Assembly (NCBI GenBank): GCA_951799405.1
Contig: OX637339.1
Coordinates: 11,656,001-11,720,000, forward strand
Origin: Agapetus fuscipes
Taxonomy: Eukaryota; Arthropoda; Insecta; Trichoptera; Glossosomatidae
DNA: 64,000 nucleotides
Reading direction: 5' to 3'
The translations under genes were made by a program, and so were the position numbers. Under the pieces are notes generated by a model. That model saw nothing but the letters and a program-made list of their open reading frames with translations. It was not told the origin of the DNA and made no database searches. How positions within the stretch are numbered: position 1 is the first letter of the stretch; the number at the start of each line of letters is the position of its first letter. Positions 22,561-32,720 of this stretch are shown here, in pieces.

Positions 22561-22775
22561 GCATCATGAGGAGCTACTTCGGGAGACTGACTTCAGAAGC
22601 CTGGAAACGAGGCGCAACGGGTCCCTTATGGTTCTCTCTCATAAGGGCATCAATGGCTTAATAGACAGTCTCACCCTGTTGGAGAGCTACAGGTTGTGTG
22701 TACATGACGACTTGACTTATTTCATGTACGGAAAAGCCGCTCTTATGTCATCGTGCAACTCCCTGTGAGTTGGAG
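22561..22775 (+). mobile_element. Non-LTR retrotransposon ORF2 fragment
   Basis: LETRRNGSLMVLSHKGINGL followed by IDSLTLLESYRL resembles the 'L..RR....L..LHK...G.IDSP.LL..I' region near the C-terminus of CR1/Jockey-type ORF2. A short related piece is at 57000-57065. Confidence 0.5.
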
Positions 22776-22808
22776 TAGAAAGCTCTAAAAGAAATCTAAT
22801 ACAGAATT

Positions 22809-22972
22809 TTTGCAAGAGTTGCAGGGCTTATGTTCATTTGAGATTGGGTTTTTATAATGTAGGTCCACATGCGGCATGTGCTAGCGCGAAATTATTCATG
22901 TCTGCGTGTGGGAATGCATTTAATATAAATCTTAAATGATATATATCCTTGCAGCTTAGATTAGATTAAGTG
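22809..22972 (+). mobile_element. LINE-C 3' end fragment
   Basis: gcaagagttgcagggcttat through ccacatgcggcatgtgctag to gcagcttagattagatta. Confidence 0.65.
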
Positions 22973-22974
22973 TA

Positions 22975-23610
22975 ATTTAATAAGATTTAAAAATCTAGCC
23001 AAAAAGTTCGTTCCAGCATGTCGATGGATGTGAAGATGCACTGCAACTGGGGTAACCTGTTGTGCACAAAAAAAAAGGCTTCTATCTTAAGGTCTTCGGA
23101 CAGGTATGCTAAATGCAAGATGGTAATAGTTTGACATGCCTTGTCTAAGCTGATTCTTTGAGCAAAGCCATTGCCCTCCTGACGGTCCTGACTTTTGGTA
23201 ATTTAACTAACCTTTAAAAATAAGAACTCCTTCAGTTGTACTTCTATACTACATACGATTGCGGTTTCCCATCCCATTGATATTTTGGAATCAATCCGTC
23301 TTTTTATCCCATACAAATGCACGAAGCTTCTTTTTGGTCATGGCTCGGTCAAAAGTACACCAACAAAATATGGCGCTGTATTAGAGTGTGTATTAAATAG
23401 CATGATTTGCCTTTATCACATGTAACTGTGAACGCGGAGTCGAGTTATTGGGCCATATTTCACCAGCAGACATCAGCTGGCGACCGGAACTCCGACTCTA
23501 ACTGTACCGTAATTACAGAGACAAAAACACCTCATCACCAATCAAGCATACAACTGTACTCTCTCATACAGAATATGATCAGAGAAAAGCTTGTATGACC
23601 CTCTATTAAA
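22975..23610. other. No recognised feature
   Basis: No supported gene or repeat. Confidence 0.35.
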
Positions 23611-23614
23611 TTAG

Positions 23615-24095
23615 TATTAACTAACAGAAACCTAAAACTAGAGGTACTTCTGCGTATGGTGAGATGCTACATCTTTTCAATTGTACTATATGGTATGGAA
23701 GGGTGGACACTTACACAGCGCCTCGAGAACAGAAGCACTACCTTTGAAATGTGGGTCTAACGTCGGATGTTGAAGGTTTCCTGGATGGATCGAGTCACAA
23801 ATGCCGAGATTCTTTTCCGTATAAATACCATAGCCAAACTCCTGAAGTCGGCCGAAAAGCAAAAGCTAGTTTATTTCGGTCACATAATGAGAAATATTCG
23901 CTCCTTCATCTCATTATACAGGGAAGAATTGAGGGAAGAAAAGCTCCAGGTTGAAGAATAACATCATGGTTGAAGAAGCTGAGGCAGTGGTTTGGCAGAA
24001 GCACAATATACCTCTTTCGTGCCGCAGTATCGAAGGTGCAAATCGCTTTGTTGATCGTCAACATTCATTGAAGAGGCACAGGAAGAAGAAGTAGA
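23615..24095 (+). pseudogene. Non-LTR retrotransposon reverse transcriptase C-terminal pseudogene
   Basis: Reads, across a stop near 23757 and frameshifts, as VRCYIFSIVLYGMEGWTLTQ, FEMWV*RRMLKVSWMDRVTN and KLVYFGHIMRN. This is the familiar 'LYG.E.WT......LE.FEMWCYRRML.I.W.D.VTN......GH..R' region downstream of the RT catalytic core in arthropod LINEs. No catalytic residues are present; it is a dead 3' fragment of about 150 codons. Confidence 0.8.
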
Positions 24096-24391
24096 ATGAT
24101 CTTTTGATGGGCTCAGAGCACAAATCAATAAAATAAACTGTTGTGCATATTGTACACAAAAATTCTTCTCGTACGCCCATTATTTTACATATTCTGTCGA
24201 TCTATTCATGCGATACTTTCCTCTTGTAATGCAGAAGACCAGCTGTTCTGCCAACTTCTCCTCCTTCTACTCCACCTGAGGATGCCGTATTTATCACACA
24301 TACTTTTTATTCTGGTCCGATTTTTTTAAAAGTATCATGTGCGTGAGACTCCAGATTTCAGAGAATTTGAAGGTCTATGACTATTGTTAGA
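24096..24391. other. No recognised feature
   Basis: Nothing recognised. Confidence 0.35.
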
Positions 24392-24630
24392 GTGCCGGTC
24401 CGTAGCTTAGTGGTAACAATGCGGACTCTGAATGGGAAGGTTGTGGGTTCGATTCCCGGCGGAGCACAAAAAATATACCATTTATATTTTCAAATTTGCT
24501 CTTCGCCGGGTTGAAAAATTCATAAAACCTTTACCAATGACCGGTCACCAAAGGTCCATCCAGCCTTACAGCAACTGGTACTTGCTTGAGAATTGGCGCT
24601 TTGTAGCGACAACGATCAAGCTCGTAAAAA
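24392..24630 (+). mobile_element. SINE-A copy
   Basis: ggtccgtagcttagtggtaa...gggttcgattcccggcggag, accatttatattttcaaatt, cagccttacagcaactggta, ending at ggcgctttgtagcgacaacg. The tail is replaced by an abutting SINE-B. Confidence 0.75.
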
Positions 24631-24905
24631 GGTCGATAGCTCAATTGGTAGAATGCTTGCATTCCATGCCGAGAGCAAGGGTTCGATCTCAAAGGTTTAC
24701 TCAGCCTTTACAAGAAATGAGAACCAGCCCCCCCGGGAGCTGGGAAACCCCCACTTCAACTGAAAGTGGTTGGTGTGAGGCCGGCCCCCTTACCTGTAAA
24801 AATAAATAGGTCCCGAAGCGCCACATGCGACCCCTTCGGGGATAACGCAGGCAAGAAGTTACACTATATGTGTAGCTTAGTTGCGTAGTAGTTGCGTTGC
24901 CGCAG
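24631..24905 (+). mobile_element. SINE-B with internal deletion
   Basis: Head ggtcgatagctcaattggta...gggttcgatctcaaagg joins directly to tttactcagcctttacaaga, missing about 60 nt of the normal body, then continues to cttcggggataacgcaggca and ttgcgttgc. Confidence 0.75.
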
Positions 24906-24959
24906 ATATGCCAGAGATGCCAAATGCTTGGATGTTGGTGAGGTGGTGGTTGATATTCT

Positions 24960-25150
24960 GATTCTTTGTAGTAAGGCTATTGTAGCAAGGCTGTTGCAGC
25001 AAGGATGAAGATGATCTGGATGAAACTGTTTCACCAAGATCATCTTCATCATTTCACTTTCACGCTGAAGAAACCCATCGTAGACAGGGACAAAACGCCC
25101 GGAAGCTCCCGCTCCCACAGATCAGGGCAACAGATCCCGGAAAATATCTC
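24960..25150. repeat. Hairpin-forming repeat, related to 44088-44218
   Basis: atgaagatgatct pairs with agatcatcttcat near 25004-25045, and agaaacccatcgtagacagg / cagggcaacagatcccgg match the palindromic repeat in PHLDB intron 4. Confidence 0.4.
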
Positions 25151-25532
25151 TCCAGCATCATCAGTCGGCCGTGTAAGCCTAAAACTCTTATTTATTTTAT
25201 AAAAATTGTATTCGTCTAAAAAAAAATTTTAAAAAATTAAGTCTCGGTGAGATTATGGATGGTTACTCGTGTTTCATAATAACGCAAGTAATGCGGTAGA
25301 TGTCGCTTACCTGAGAGTACCTACATACATACATCAGTACAGTGAGGTGAGTGAGGCATTGTTGGGCGCGTAACCGGTTCCCGTGACAGACCGTCACTGT
25401 TGTAGGTAGCTGCACTATAGTGTAGTGTAGTACTGTAGTGAACACATGCGGGGAGAGTGCACCTCATGTGGGTGCAGCCATCTCGCTCTCACCATTGGGG
25501 ATGCTGCATAACATACACCATGCTTTACACAG

Positions 25533-25700
25533 TTCCACGACAAGATGTCCATAGACAGAATGTCCAACGACAAATAATTGTGCACCCGATAAAATGATCA
25601 CGCGACAAAATGTTCATCGACGAAATGTCCACGCGACAAAATGTCCACGCGACATAGTCATATAACATTCTGTCAATGGGCATTTTGTCGTGACACGGCT
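25533..25700. mobile_element. MITE-like array of 'gacaaaatgtcca' motifs
   Basis: Starts cacgacaagatgtcc and ends ggcattttgtcgtg, an inverted pair. Between them are 16-bp-type motifs (acgcgacaaaatgtcc) mostly in one orientation. Same architecture as 28173-28800. Confidence 0.55.
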
Positions 25701-25713
25701 TTACACGCTGTCT

Positions 25714-26004
25714 GATGGGGCGTCCACACGCTTGCCAACCATTCACAAGTCAAGCGCACAGTGTGTCGTCTAGAACATGCTAGCTGGACAAAATTTTGTC
25801 TAATGGACTCATTTTGTCCAGCTAGCATGTTCTAGACGACACACTGTGCGCTTGGCTACAAGGCAAGCGCACAGTGTGTCGTCTAGAACATGCTAGCTGG
25901 ACAAAATTAGTCCATTAGACAAATTTTTGTCCAGCTAGCATGTTCTAGACGACACACTGTGCGCTTGACTTGTGAATGGTTGGCAAGCGTGTGGACGCCC
26001 CATC
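25714..26004. mobile_element. Compound double palindrome
   Basis: Outer arms gatggggcgtccacacgctt / its complement are 291 bp apart. Inside are two complete hairpins (about 25754-25854 and 25863-25968), each with arms gcgcacagtgtgtcgtctag...gctagctggacaaa. The centre is a short gctacaagg loop. It looks like a dimer of the 10351-10526 element with new outer flanks. Confidence 0.85.
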
Positions 26005-26600
26005 ATAGCTGTGACATGAATGTCGATGTCGTAAAGTCCACAAACTAAAAAAAAAGAGTTAGTATTTTTTTCGGAATCAGAATTGAATTCTACATATACA
26101 TTGATGTATTTCAAACCCTCAAAAGTCTTGATTTTTTTTTCAAACCCCTTAAAGTCCATAGGGATATTTTTAAAATCAAAATCAACAAAGTCCATCTCGG
26201 CCAATCGGAGACAAGAAAGTGGTCTGTCATGGCCACCATCGTGATATCATTGCGGGCGTCTCAGCAGTGCATAGAAATGTTTCTACATTTCAAAATAACA
26301 GTTTTTGTCATTTTTCGCAGTTTAGCATTCAATCGACTTTGCGATGTTTGATATGCATCGACACAAATTAAAAAGTCAAATATTTATTTAAATTCAATCG
26401 TCAAAAGCAGCTATCTTGGTAGTATAGCATCGTTGCTCCCCGTACACCGACATGTTAGTACGTACAGTAGGATATATTATGTGGCTGAAGTTATACATGT
26501 ACGTGGTGTAGAACCCGCCTGCCTTACAAGGTCGCCGGCAACGTCATGCACTGCGCACTGTGCGGGGAGAGGGGAGCAACACAGGGAAGATTGATGTACA
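26005..26600. other. No recognised feature
   Basis: AT-rich, no supported feature. Confidence 0.35.
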
Positions 26601-26654
26601 CCTCTATTCTGAGATGGCTCAGCTAGGGTTCGATTCCCACCGTGACTTTTCTGG

Positions 26655-27434
26655 TGACAGGTTAGAACGGCAGTGGCAAAACGAAACATGACATAACGAT
26701 ACATGACAAAACGCACATTACAGAACATCACATGACATCATCATGACAAGACAACACAAAAAAAAACACTATGAGAAAGTTTTTTTCATGTGCCGTTTAT
26801 GGTAGATATGTTCTGTTGTAGGTATGTGATGTTTGGTCATATTGATGTATCTTCTGTGTTGCTTTGTCATAGTGATGTTTTGTCATGTAATGTACGGTAA
26901 TGTATCGTTCTGTAATGTGTTCTTCTGTCATGTGTCGTTCTGTCATGTGTCGTTATGTCATGTGTTCTGTCATGTGTCGTTATGTCATGTGTCGTAATGT
27001 CATGTGTTCTGTCATGTGTCGTTATGTCATGTGTCGTTCTGTCATGTGTCGTTATGTCATGTGTTCTGTCATGTGTCGTTATGTCATGTGTTCTGTCATG
27101 TGTCGTTATGTCATGTGTCGTTCTGTCATGTGTCGTTATGTCATGTGTCCTGTCATGTGTCGTTATGTCATGTGTCGTTCTGTCATGTGTTCTGTTATGT
27201 GTCGTTATGTCATGTGTTCTGTCATGTGTCGTTATGTCACGTGTTCTGTCATGTGTCGTTCTGTCATGTGTCGTTATGTCATGTGTTCTGTCATGTGTCG
27301 TTATGTCATGTGTCGTTATGTCATGTGTCGTTATGTCATGTGTCGTTCTGTCATGTGTCGTTATGTCATGTGTTCTGTCATGTGTCGTTATGTCATGTGT
27401 CGTTTTGTCACTGTGCCGTTCTAATCCTGTCGCC
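26655..27434. mobile_element. MITE-like element expanded into minisatellite
   Basis: Left terminus tgacaggttagaacggcagt and right terminus actgtgccgttctaatcctg are inverted repeats. The left arm has acatgacaaaac-type motifs; the right arm has their complement amplified into an array (26884-27418). Confidence 0.65.
26884..27418 (+). repeat. Minisatellite, 15- and 12-bp units
   Basis: Alternating TGTCATGTGTCGTTA (or ...GTTC) and TGTCATGTGTTC, roughly 39 units. Both strands and several frames appear open because the unit lacks stops; the apparent Cys/Val/Met-rich proteins are not genes. Confidence 0.9.
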
Positions 27435-27689
27435 CTGCCCTCTATTTTGAGATAGCTCAGTTACGGATCGATTCCCTCATGACTTCTGGAGCTGTGTTCT
27501 GGGTAAGAGTCGTATAGTACCAAAGGATTTTCTTGATGATAAAATAAATACAAAGAAACACAGGAAAGCATTTCCATTTATTTATTGATGTAATGAATGA
27601 AGTATAGGGAAAGAAATATAAGGACCAAAACAATTTAATTAATTGACTTTTAGGTTGGTATGAGATTGACCACCCATACTGTAAAAAAG

Positions 27690-28170
27690 CCGAAGAGACA
27701 AGACACGTCTCTTCACACTCGAGAATTAACAAGCACGAAATTTCACACAGTTTTATTGTTACAAAGTGAGTTGGTAAGGAAAGACAGGGCTAATAAATGG
27801 CTACAGGAGTAAGGAATTTAACGGCCTGCAACCATAGACAAAATACCTGCCCACAGTTCGCTCAAACGCAAAATAATATTTTGTAAGATAATAAGCAACG
27901 AAAAAAAAGTTAGAATATGTAGCAAAGCGACCGTGTGAACTGGGAACTAGCATTGATCCGACAACTGGCTGGGTTGCAGTTACAGATGTCTGTATTCTTT
28001 TATACAATTACTTGTACTTCTCCAGTCTCTCTCCCACATAACACATAGTTACACAATGCTCACATAACTGCGCTCAGCGCGCACAAAAACTTAACAAATA
28101 AGTGATGCAGACAATGATGTGGAGGAAGGCAGAATCAAAACATCGGTACAGACACAGTTACAGTTGTACA
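27690..28170. other. No recognised feature
   Basis: A 40-bp LINE-C piece is at 27650-27690; the rest is unrecognised. Confidence 0.35.
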
Positions 28171-28172
28171 TC

Positions 28173-28800
28173 GTGTCACGACACAATTTCCATTGACAAA
28201 ATACCCACGCGACAAAATGACCACGCAACGCAACTAAACTACACATACAGTGTAACTTCTTGCCGCGTTATCCCCGAAGGGGTCGCATGTGGCGAGTTGA
28301 ACCTATTTATTTTTACAGGTAAGGGGGTTGGCCTTACGCCAACCACTTCAGTTGAAGTGGAGGTTTCCCAGCTCCCGAGAGTGCTGGTACTCATTTCTTG
28401 TGAAGGCTGAGTAAACCTTGCCGGTGTTTTATTTTTGGGTTTGAAATAAACATTGTAACGGGAAATCATTTCTGACGCCCTCGGTGGGATTCGAACCTGA
28501 GCTTTCGGCATGGAATGCAAGCACTTTACCACCTGAGCTATCGACCGGACCACGCGGCAAAATATTCACCGACATAATGCCCACCGACAGAATGTCCACC
28601 GATAAAATATCCACGCGACGTAATGTACAAATATTATCTCTTATTTAAAAGAAAATTGTCAGTGGACATTTTGTCGGGTGGACATTATGTCGGTAGACAT
28701 TTTGTCGCTGGACGTTTTGTCGCATGGACATTTTGTCACATGGACATTGAACATTTTGTCGGTGGACATTATGTCAATGGACATTTTGTCGTGGTACCGT
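28173..28800. mobile_element. MITE-like element of 'gacaaaatgtccac' motifs, split by SINE-B
   Basis: Left arm tcacgacacaatttccattg and repeated gacaaaat(g/a)-cccac motifs (28173-28238, 28552-28625); right arm repeats gtggacattttgtcg-type motifs (28655-28800), ending cattttgtcgtggtaccg. A SINE-B is inserted in the left arm. Confidence 0.65.
28240..28556 (-). mobile_element. SINE-B, full-length copy
   Basis: From taacttcttgccgcgttatc and cgaaggggtcgcatgtggcg through gtgaaggctgagtaaacctt to gtgggattcgaacctgagct and acctgagctatcgaccggac. Best full copy of the family. Confidence 0.85.
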
Positions 28801-28881
28801 TTTACGTGGAGGCAAATATGATATTGTTGTGTTTGTAAGCGGGTTCTATTTAATAAAAACTGCGGTTTATTTATTTTACAC

Positions 28882-28982
28882 CGGTCGATAGCTCAGTGGG
28901 TAGAGTGATTGCATTCCATGCCGTGAGCTCAGGTTCGAATCCCACGGAGGGTGTCAGAAATGATTTCCCGTTTCGGTGTTTA
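28882..28982 (+). mobile_element. SINE-B 5' fragment
   Basis: ccggtcgatagctcagtggg...aggttcgaatcccacggagg and gtcagaaatgatttcccgtt, cut at a LINE-C copy. Confidence 0.7.
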
Positions 28983-28984
28983 AT

Positions 28985-29232
28985 TCTAATCTAAATCTAA
29001 ATCTAAGCTGCAAAGCTGCAATCATTTGAGATTCATATTAAATGCATTCCCACAAGCAGATACGCATAATTTCGCGCTCACACATGCCGCATGTGGACCT
29101 ACAATATAAAAACCCAATCTCAAATGAACATAACCTGCAACTCTTGCCTACCTTCCCTGAAACAGGGGTGACATTGGCAAAGTGAACCATTTTTTACAGT
29201 ATGGGTGGTCAACCTCATACCAACATATCAGT
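28985..29232 (-). mobile_element. LINE-C 3' end copy
   Basis: Tail (tctaaa)n at 28985, then gatacgcataatttcgcgct, gtggacctacaatataaaaa, caggggtgacattggcaaag to ataccaacatatcagtcaag. Confidence 0.75.
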
Positions 29233-29234
29233 CA

Positions 29235-29645
29235 AGGAAAAATAAAATGCCGGCAAGGTTTACTCAGCCACAATAATTATTGTTACCGAAGTGATCCGCA
29301 AATAGCGGAAGGGGAAGAACATAGGTACGTATTGCAGACTTCAATGTTCCCAACATCCTGCGAATATATTTACCAAGGAGGGGACTCCTATACCAGATTT
29401 ATAAATAAGATATACACACAATTATAATCTTATACGAATACACAAACTCTTTAAGCTCTTGGTTGCTTAGTTTTAGTGTATGTCTACAGAGCTGGGATTA
29501 GAACATCTGTCTCGTGTTGTATTCATTGAAGAATGGTGGACACCAAACTAGTTTACGGCATTGAAGCATAGTATGGGACTCAACTGTCTACCAGATCTGT
29601 CAAACACAATAGAATACTTAATAATCATGCGAAATCTCATTTTTC
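29235..29645. other. No recognised feature
   Basis: No supported gene or repeat. Confidence 0.35.
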
Positions 29646-29649
29646 TTGC

Positions 29650-29965
29650 TTTTTCCATCTTGTGTTTCGAAAACACAACAAGTACACATGTCATGATGTT
29701 GTATAACAATTCTTTCTTATTTAAAAATTAACAAATTCAACGATCAAAACAATTAAAACGCGTGCGCAGAGATTACGTTTAGTACTGCCAACATTATGGA
29801 AAAAAATCTAGATTCTCTCACACTTGTCTGTTTAAAGTGAAATCTCACTGGGAGCATCTTTGTTCTCTTTCTAACTAAGGGCCATTTGTGCTTAGGTAGG
29901 TTGAAACGGATACAGCATCTATTTGCGTTAGAATAGTTTCGGATTCATTTATATTATACGTCAAT
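29650..29965 (+). mobile_element. Repeat R copy 2 (unclassified)
   Basis: aacgcgtgcgcagagattac, actgccaacatta, cttctttgttctctttctaact-type block and tagaatagtttcggattcat align with copies at 4180 (inverted) and 44860. Confidence 0.5.
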
Positions 29966-29966
29966 G

Positions 29967-30075
29967 GTGTATTGCAACTCTCTCTTGCCGTCCTTCCCTG
30001 AAACAGGGGAGACATTGGCAAAGTGAACCATTTTTTACAGTATGGGTGGTCAGCCGCATAACAACCTATAAGTCA
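29967..30075 (-). mobile_element. LINE-C fragment
   Basis: gcaactctctcttgccgtcc to aacaacctataagtcaagga. Confidence 0.6.
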
Positions 30076-30324
30076 AGGAACTATTAATAGTGAGATTATG
30101 CAGAAAGGAACATTCCATTATATTTCAGTTTATGGAATTCCGAAACCAGACACAAAATAACAAGCGAGGAATGTAACAAGAATAACACAATGTATAAAAA
30201 GGAATACTTAAGTGATGACAGTGTAAAGAGAAAATAACTAAACTTAGACAAAGAGACGCTTGAGGAATGAGATAAGACAGGAGTGAAGAACTAAATTTAT
30301 AAAAATAATGGCTACGGATCGAGG

Positions 30325-30665
30325 AATCTTATCTAATCTAATCTAAGTTGCAAAGATATGTTACATCGGAGATTCACATTACATGCATTCTCACAACCAG
30401 ACATGTACAAGTTCGCGCTTGCACATGCCTCATGTAAGCCTACAACATAAAAACCAAATCTCAAATGGACATACACCCTGCAACTCTTGCCGTCCTTCCC
30501 TGCAACAGGGGTGACATTGGCAAAGTGAACCATTTTTACAGCATGGGTGGTCAGCCGCATACCAACCTATAAGTCAAGAAACATACACGACAAATTACAT
30601 TTTTTAAATCAATAAATAATAATATATATGGGCATCAAAAACTAAAACATAAAACAAATTTCACG
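30325..30665 (-). mobile_element. LINE-C copy with extended upstream UTR
   Basis: 3' end begins with a taatctaatctaatct tail and extends past the usual boundary into acattttttaaatcaataaa and catcaaaaactaaaacat, colinear with the long copy at 37268-37830. Confidence 0.7.
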
Positions 30666-30669
30666 AGGA

Positions 30670-31445
30670 ATACGGTAAAAAAAGGAAAATAACTTATGTT
30701 CTTGTACAAAGGAATGAGTAAGAGATTGGAAATAAATAGTGAGTATTCCAAGAAAAAGATAAATAGAGGTACAGAAGAAAATTATCAAAGAATGAGATAA
30801 GAAATTAAAAACTAACAAATGAATACTCCAGGAATTTGATAAGAGAGGGTGCATAGAAAAATCACAAAATAATGAGAAAAGAAAGTAAAAACAAACAAAT
30901 GAATACTCTAGGAATAAGATAAGAAATGGTGGAGATAAAAATCACTAAGGAATGAGAAAAGTAAGTGAAAATAAATAAATTAATAGTTAAGAAGAAATAC
31001 ATGAAAGGGTGGTGGAGAAAATATCAAAAAATAATACTCTAGTAATGAGAGAATAAAGTGAAAATAAATAAATTAATAGTTAAGAAGAAATACATGAAAG
31101 GGTGGTGGAGAAAATATCAAAAAATAATACTCTAGTAATGAGAGAATAAAGTGAAAATAAATAAATTAATAGTTAAGAAAAAATACATGAAAGGGTAAAA
31201 AAGAATACTCTAGTAATGAGAGAATAAAGTGAAAATAATTAAAATAATATACCTGGAAAAAGATATAAAGAGATGGAGTAGAAAATTACAAAGGAAAACT
31301 CGATGAATGAGGTAAGAAAGTGAAAACAAACAAATTAATACTCCAGGAGAATGATATGAAAGGACGAAGAGGAATCATTAAGGAATAAGATGAGAAATTA
31401 ACAATGAATGAATGAATACTCCAGAAAAACAAAATAATAGGTGGA
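30670..31445. repeat. Degenerate purine-rich tandem repeat
   Basis: Units of roughly 90 bp of the form aatactct(a/c)(g)gaat...agaaagtgaaaataaataaa; three copies around 30960-31215 are nearly identical (agtgaaaataaataaattaa, gaaatacatgaaagggtggt). No coding potential. Confidence 0.7.
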
Positions 31446-31944
31446 GAAACGATCACAAAAAATCATGCATGACCTTCTGATTACAAGCACGTAGCATTAA
31501 CCACTAGACAACGGACCGCTCTAACAAATAGCCTTCTATAGAAGTTGGGTGAGACCGAGGAGAGAACGGTTTGATCAGATTAGTTAAATCGCGAAAGAAT
31601 TTGATAACAATTTGATGGTGTATAATTTGCATATCATGCCGTAAATTAGGGTAGGCCAGAACCTGTGAGGTTCATGCTACATGCTAATATAATGAATTGC
31701 TGGTCTGCAGCACTCAAATATCCTGAGCACGCTCTGCCCGTGCAGCCATGCACAACCAGCGGTTATAGAGCATCAGGCGCGGGCATTCCACACAGGCAAA
31801 AGTACCTATAAGGTAGGCAATACAAGGGTGAAGAATGCGTTTAACCTTGAAGATAAATTTATGGTTGAATTTGAGTTGTTATTACTTACAAATTAATTTG
31901 TAAAATGCCATGGTAAAGGCATAGGAAAAATCTAAATTTTATTA
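31446..31944. other. No recognised feature
   Basis: A tRNA-like minus-strand stretch (cattaaccactagacaacgg, about 31488-31510) may be a SINE-A head remnant. Otherwise nothing recognised. Confidence 0.35.
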
Positions 31945-31947
31945 CAT

Positions 31948-32131
31948 ACGGTCAGCAGCTCAGTTCGTAGATTGGTTGCATTCCATGCCAGATGGTTAGG
32001 GTTCGATCCCCACCAAAAATCTCAGAAATGATTTCTCGTTCCTATATTTATTTCTAACCCAAAATAAAAATACCGGCAAGGTATAACTCAGCCTCCACAG
32101 GAACTGAGATCCAGCTCCCCGCGAGCTGGGA

Positions 32132-32162
<31 letters not shown>

Positions 32163-32672
32163 GCTTATTTATTTTTAATTGCACATGATAAGAGAGCGCC
32201 GTTTTTGTGTGTGTCACACCTCAAGGGCCCTCTCCGATCACGGATAAGACTTTTTGAAAAGGTGCGTCTTAAGAGCTCCGCGAAATATGCCCATAGATTT
32301 GGAGTTCTTCACTCCGGGTGGCAGTCTGTTCCACTCCACCGGACCCGCAACACAGAAAGCACGGTCTCCAAAATTTGTACGGATCTGACGGTGCGGCTGA
32401 ACCAAATTGATCGCACCATCGCCCGCAGATCTGAGTGTCTGCCTCCTCACACCCATCTCAACAGGCGAAATCATGTCAGTCAGATAAGGTGGAGCCACGC
32501 CATTGATGGCTTTATATACCATCAGACAAACACGGTAGACCACCCTCTCCGGGAAACGAAGCCATTGTAGTTTTTTTAACAGCGGAGTGATGTGAGCGAA
32601 TTTGGATATCCCGAATATGAGGAAACCCCCGTGGTTGGCTTAAGGCTGACCCACTTACCTTTGAAAATAAAT
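31948..32672 (+). mobile_element. SINE-B split by LINE-E insertion
   Basis: Head and body to ctccccgcgagctggga at 32130, then (AT)n and an inverted LINE-E (32159 to about 32615), then SINE-B resumes with aaacccccgtggttggctta and acctttgaaaataaatag. Confidence 0.65.
32159..32615 (-). mobile_element. LINE-E 3' end with ORF2 C-terminus
   Basis: Minus strand 32238-32543 encodes MVYRVCLMVYKAINGVAPPY, LVQPHRQIRTNFGDRAFCVA and FRGALKTHLFKKSYP-stop: a clean non-LTR ORF2 end ('YK..NG.AP.YL', 'WN.LP', 'FK..LKTHLF'). The longest intact LINE-E stretch here. Confidence 0.85.
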
Positions 32673-32720
32673 AGTTTCTACAAGCCGAATCGTCTCCCCA
32701 GTGCTTGTTCGGCTTATCTA

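Larger units (their letters stand above)
26601..27489. repeat. ~52-bp tRNA-like direct repeats flanking the MITE
   Basis: cctctattctgagatggctc...ggttcgattccc...gacttttctgg (26601-26654) recurs as cctctattttgagatagctc...gatcgattccc...gacttctgg (27439-27489), in the same orientation on either side of the inverted element. Confidence 0.6.

Noticed and set aside
26900..27455. Three overlapping ORFs of 148-174 codons, Cys/Met/Val-rich
   Set aside because: They are frames of a 12/15-bp minisatellite without stop codons; no start context, splice or family signal.
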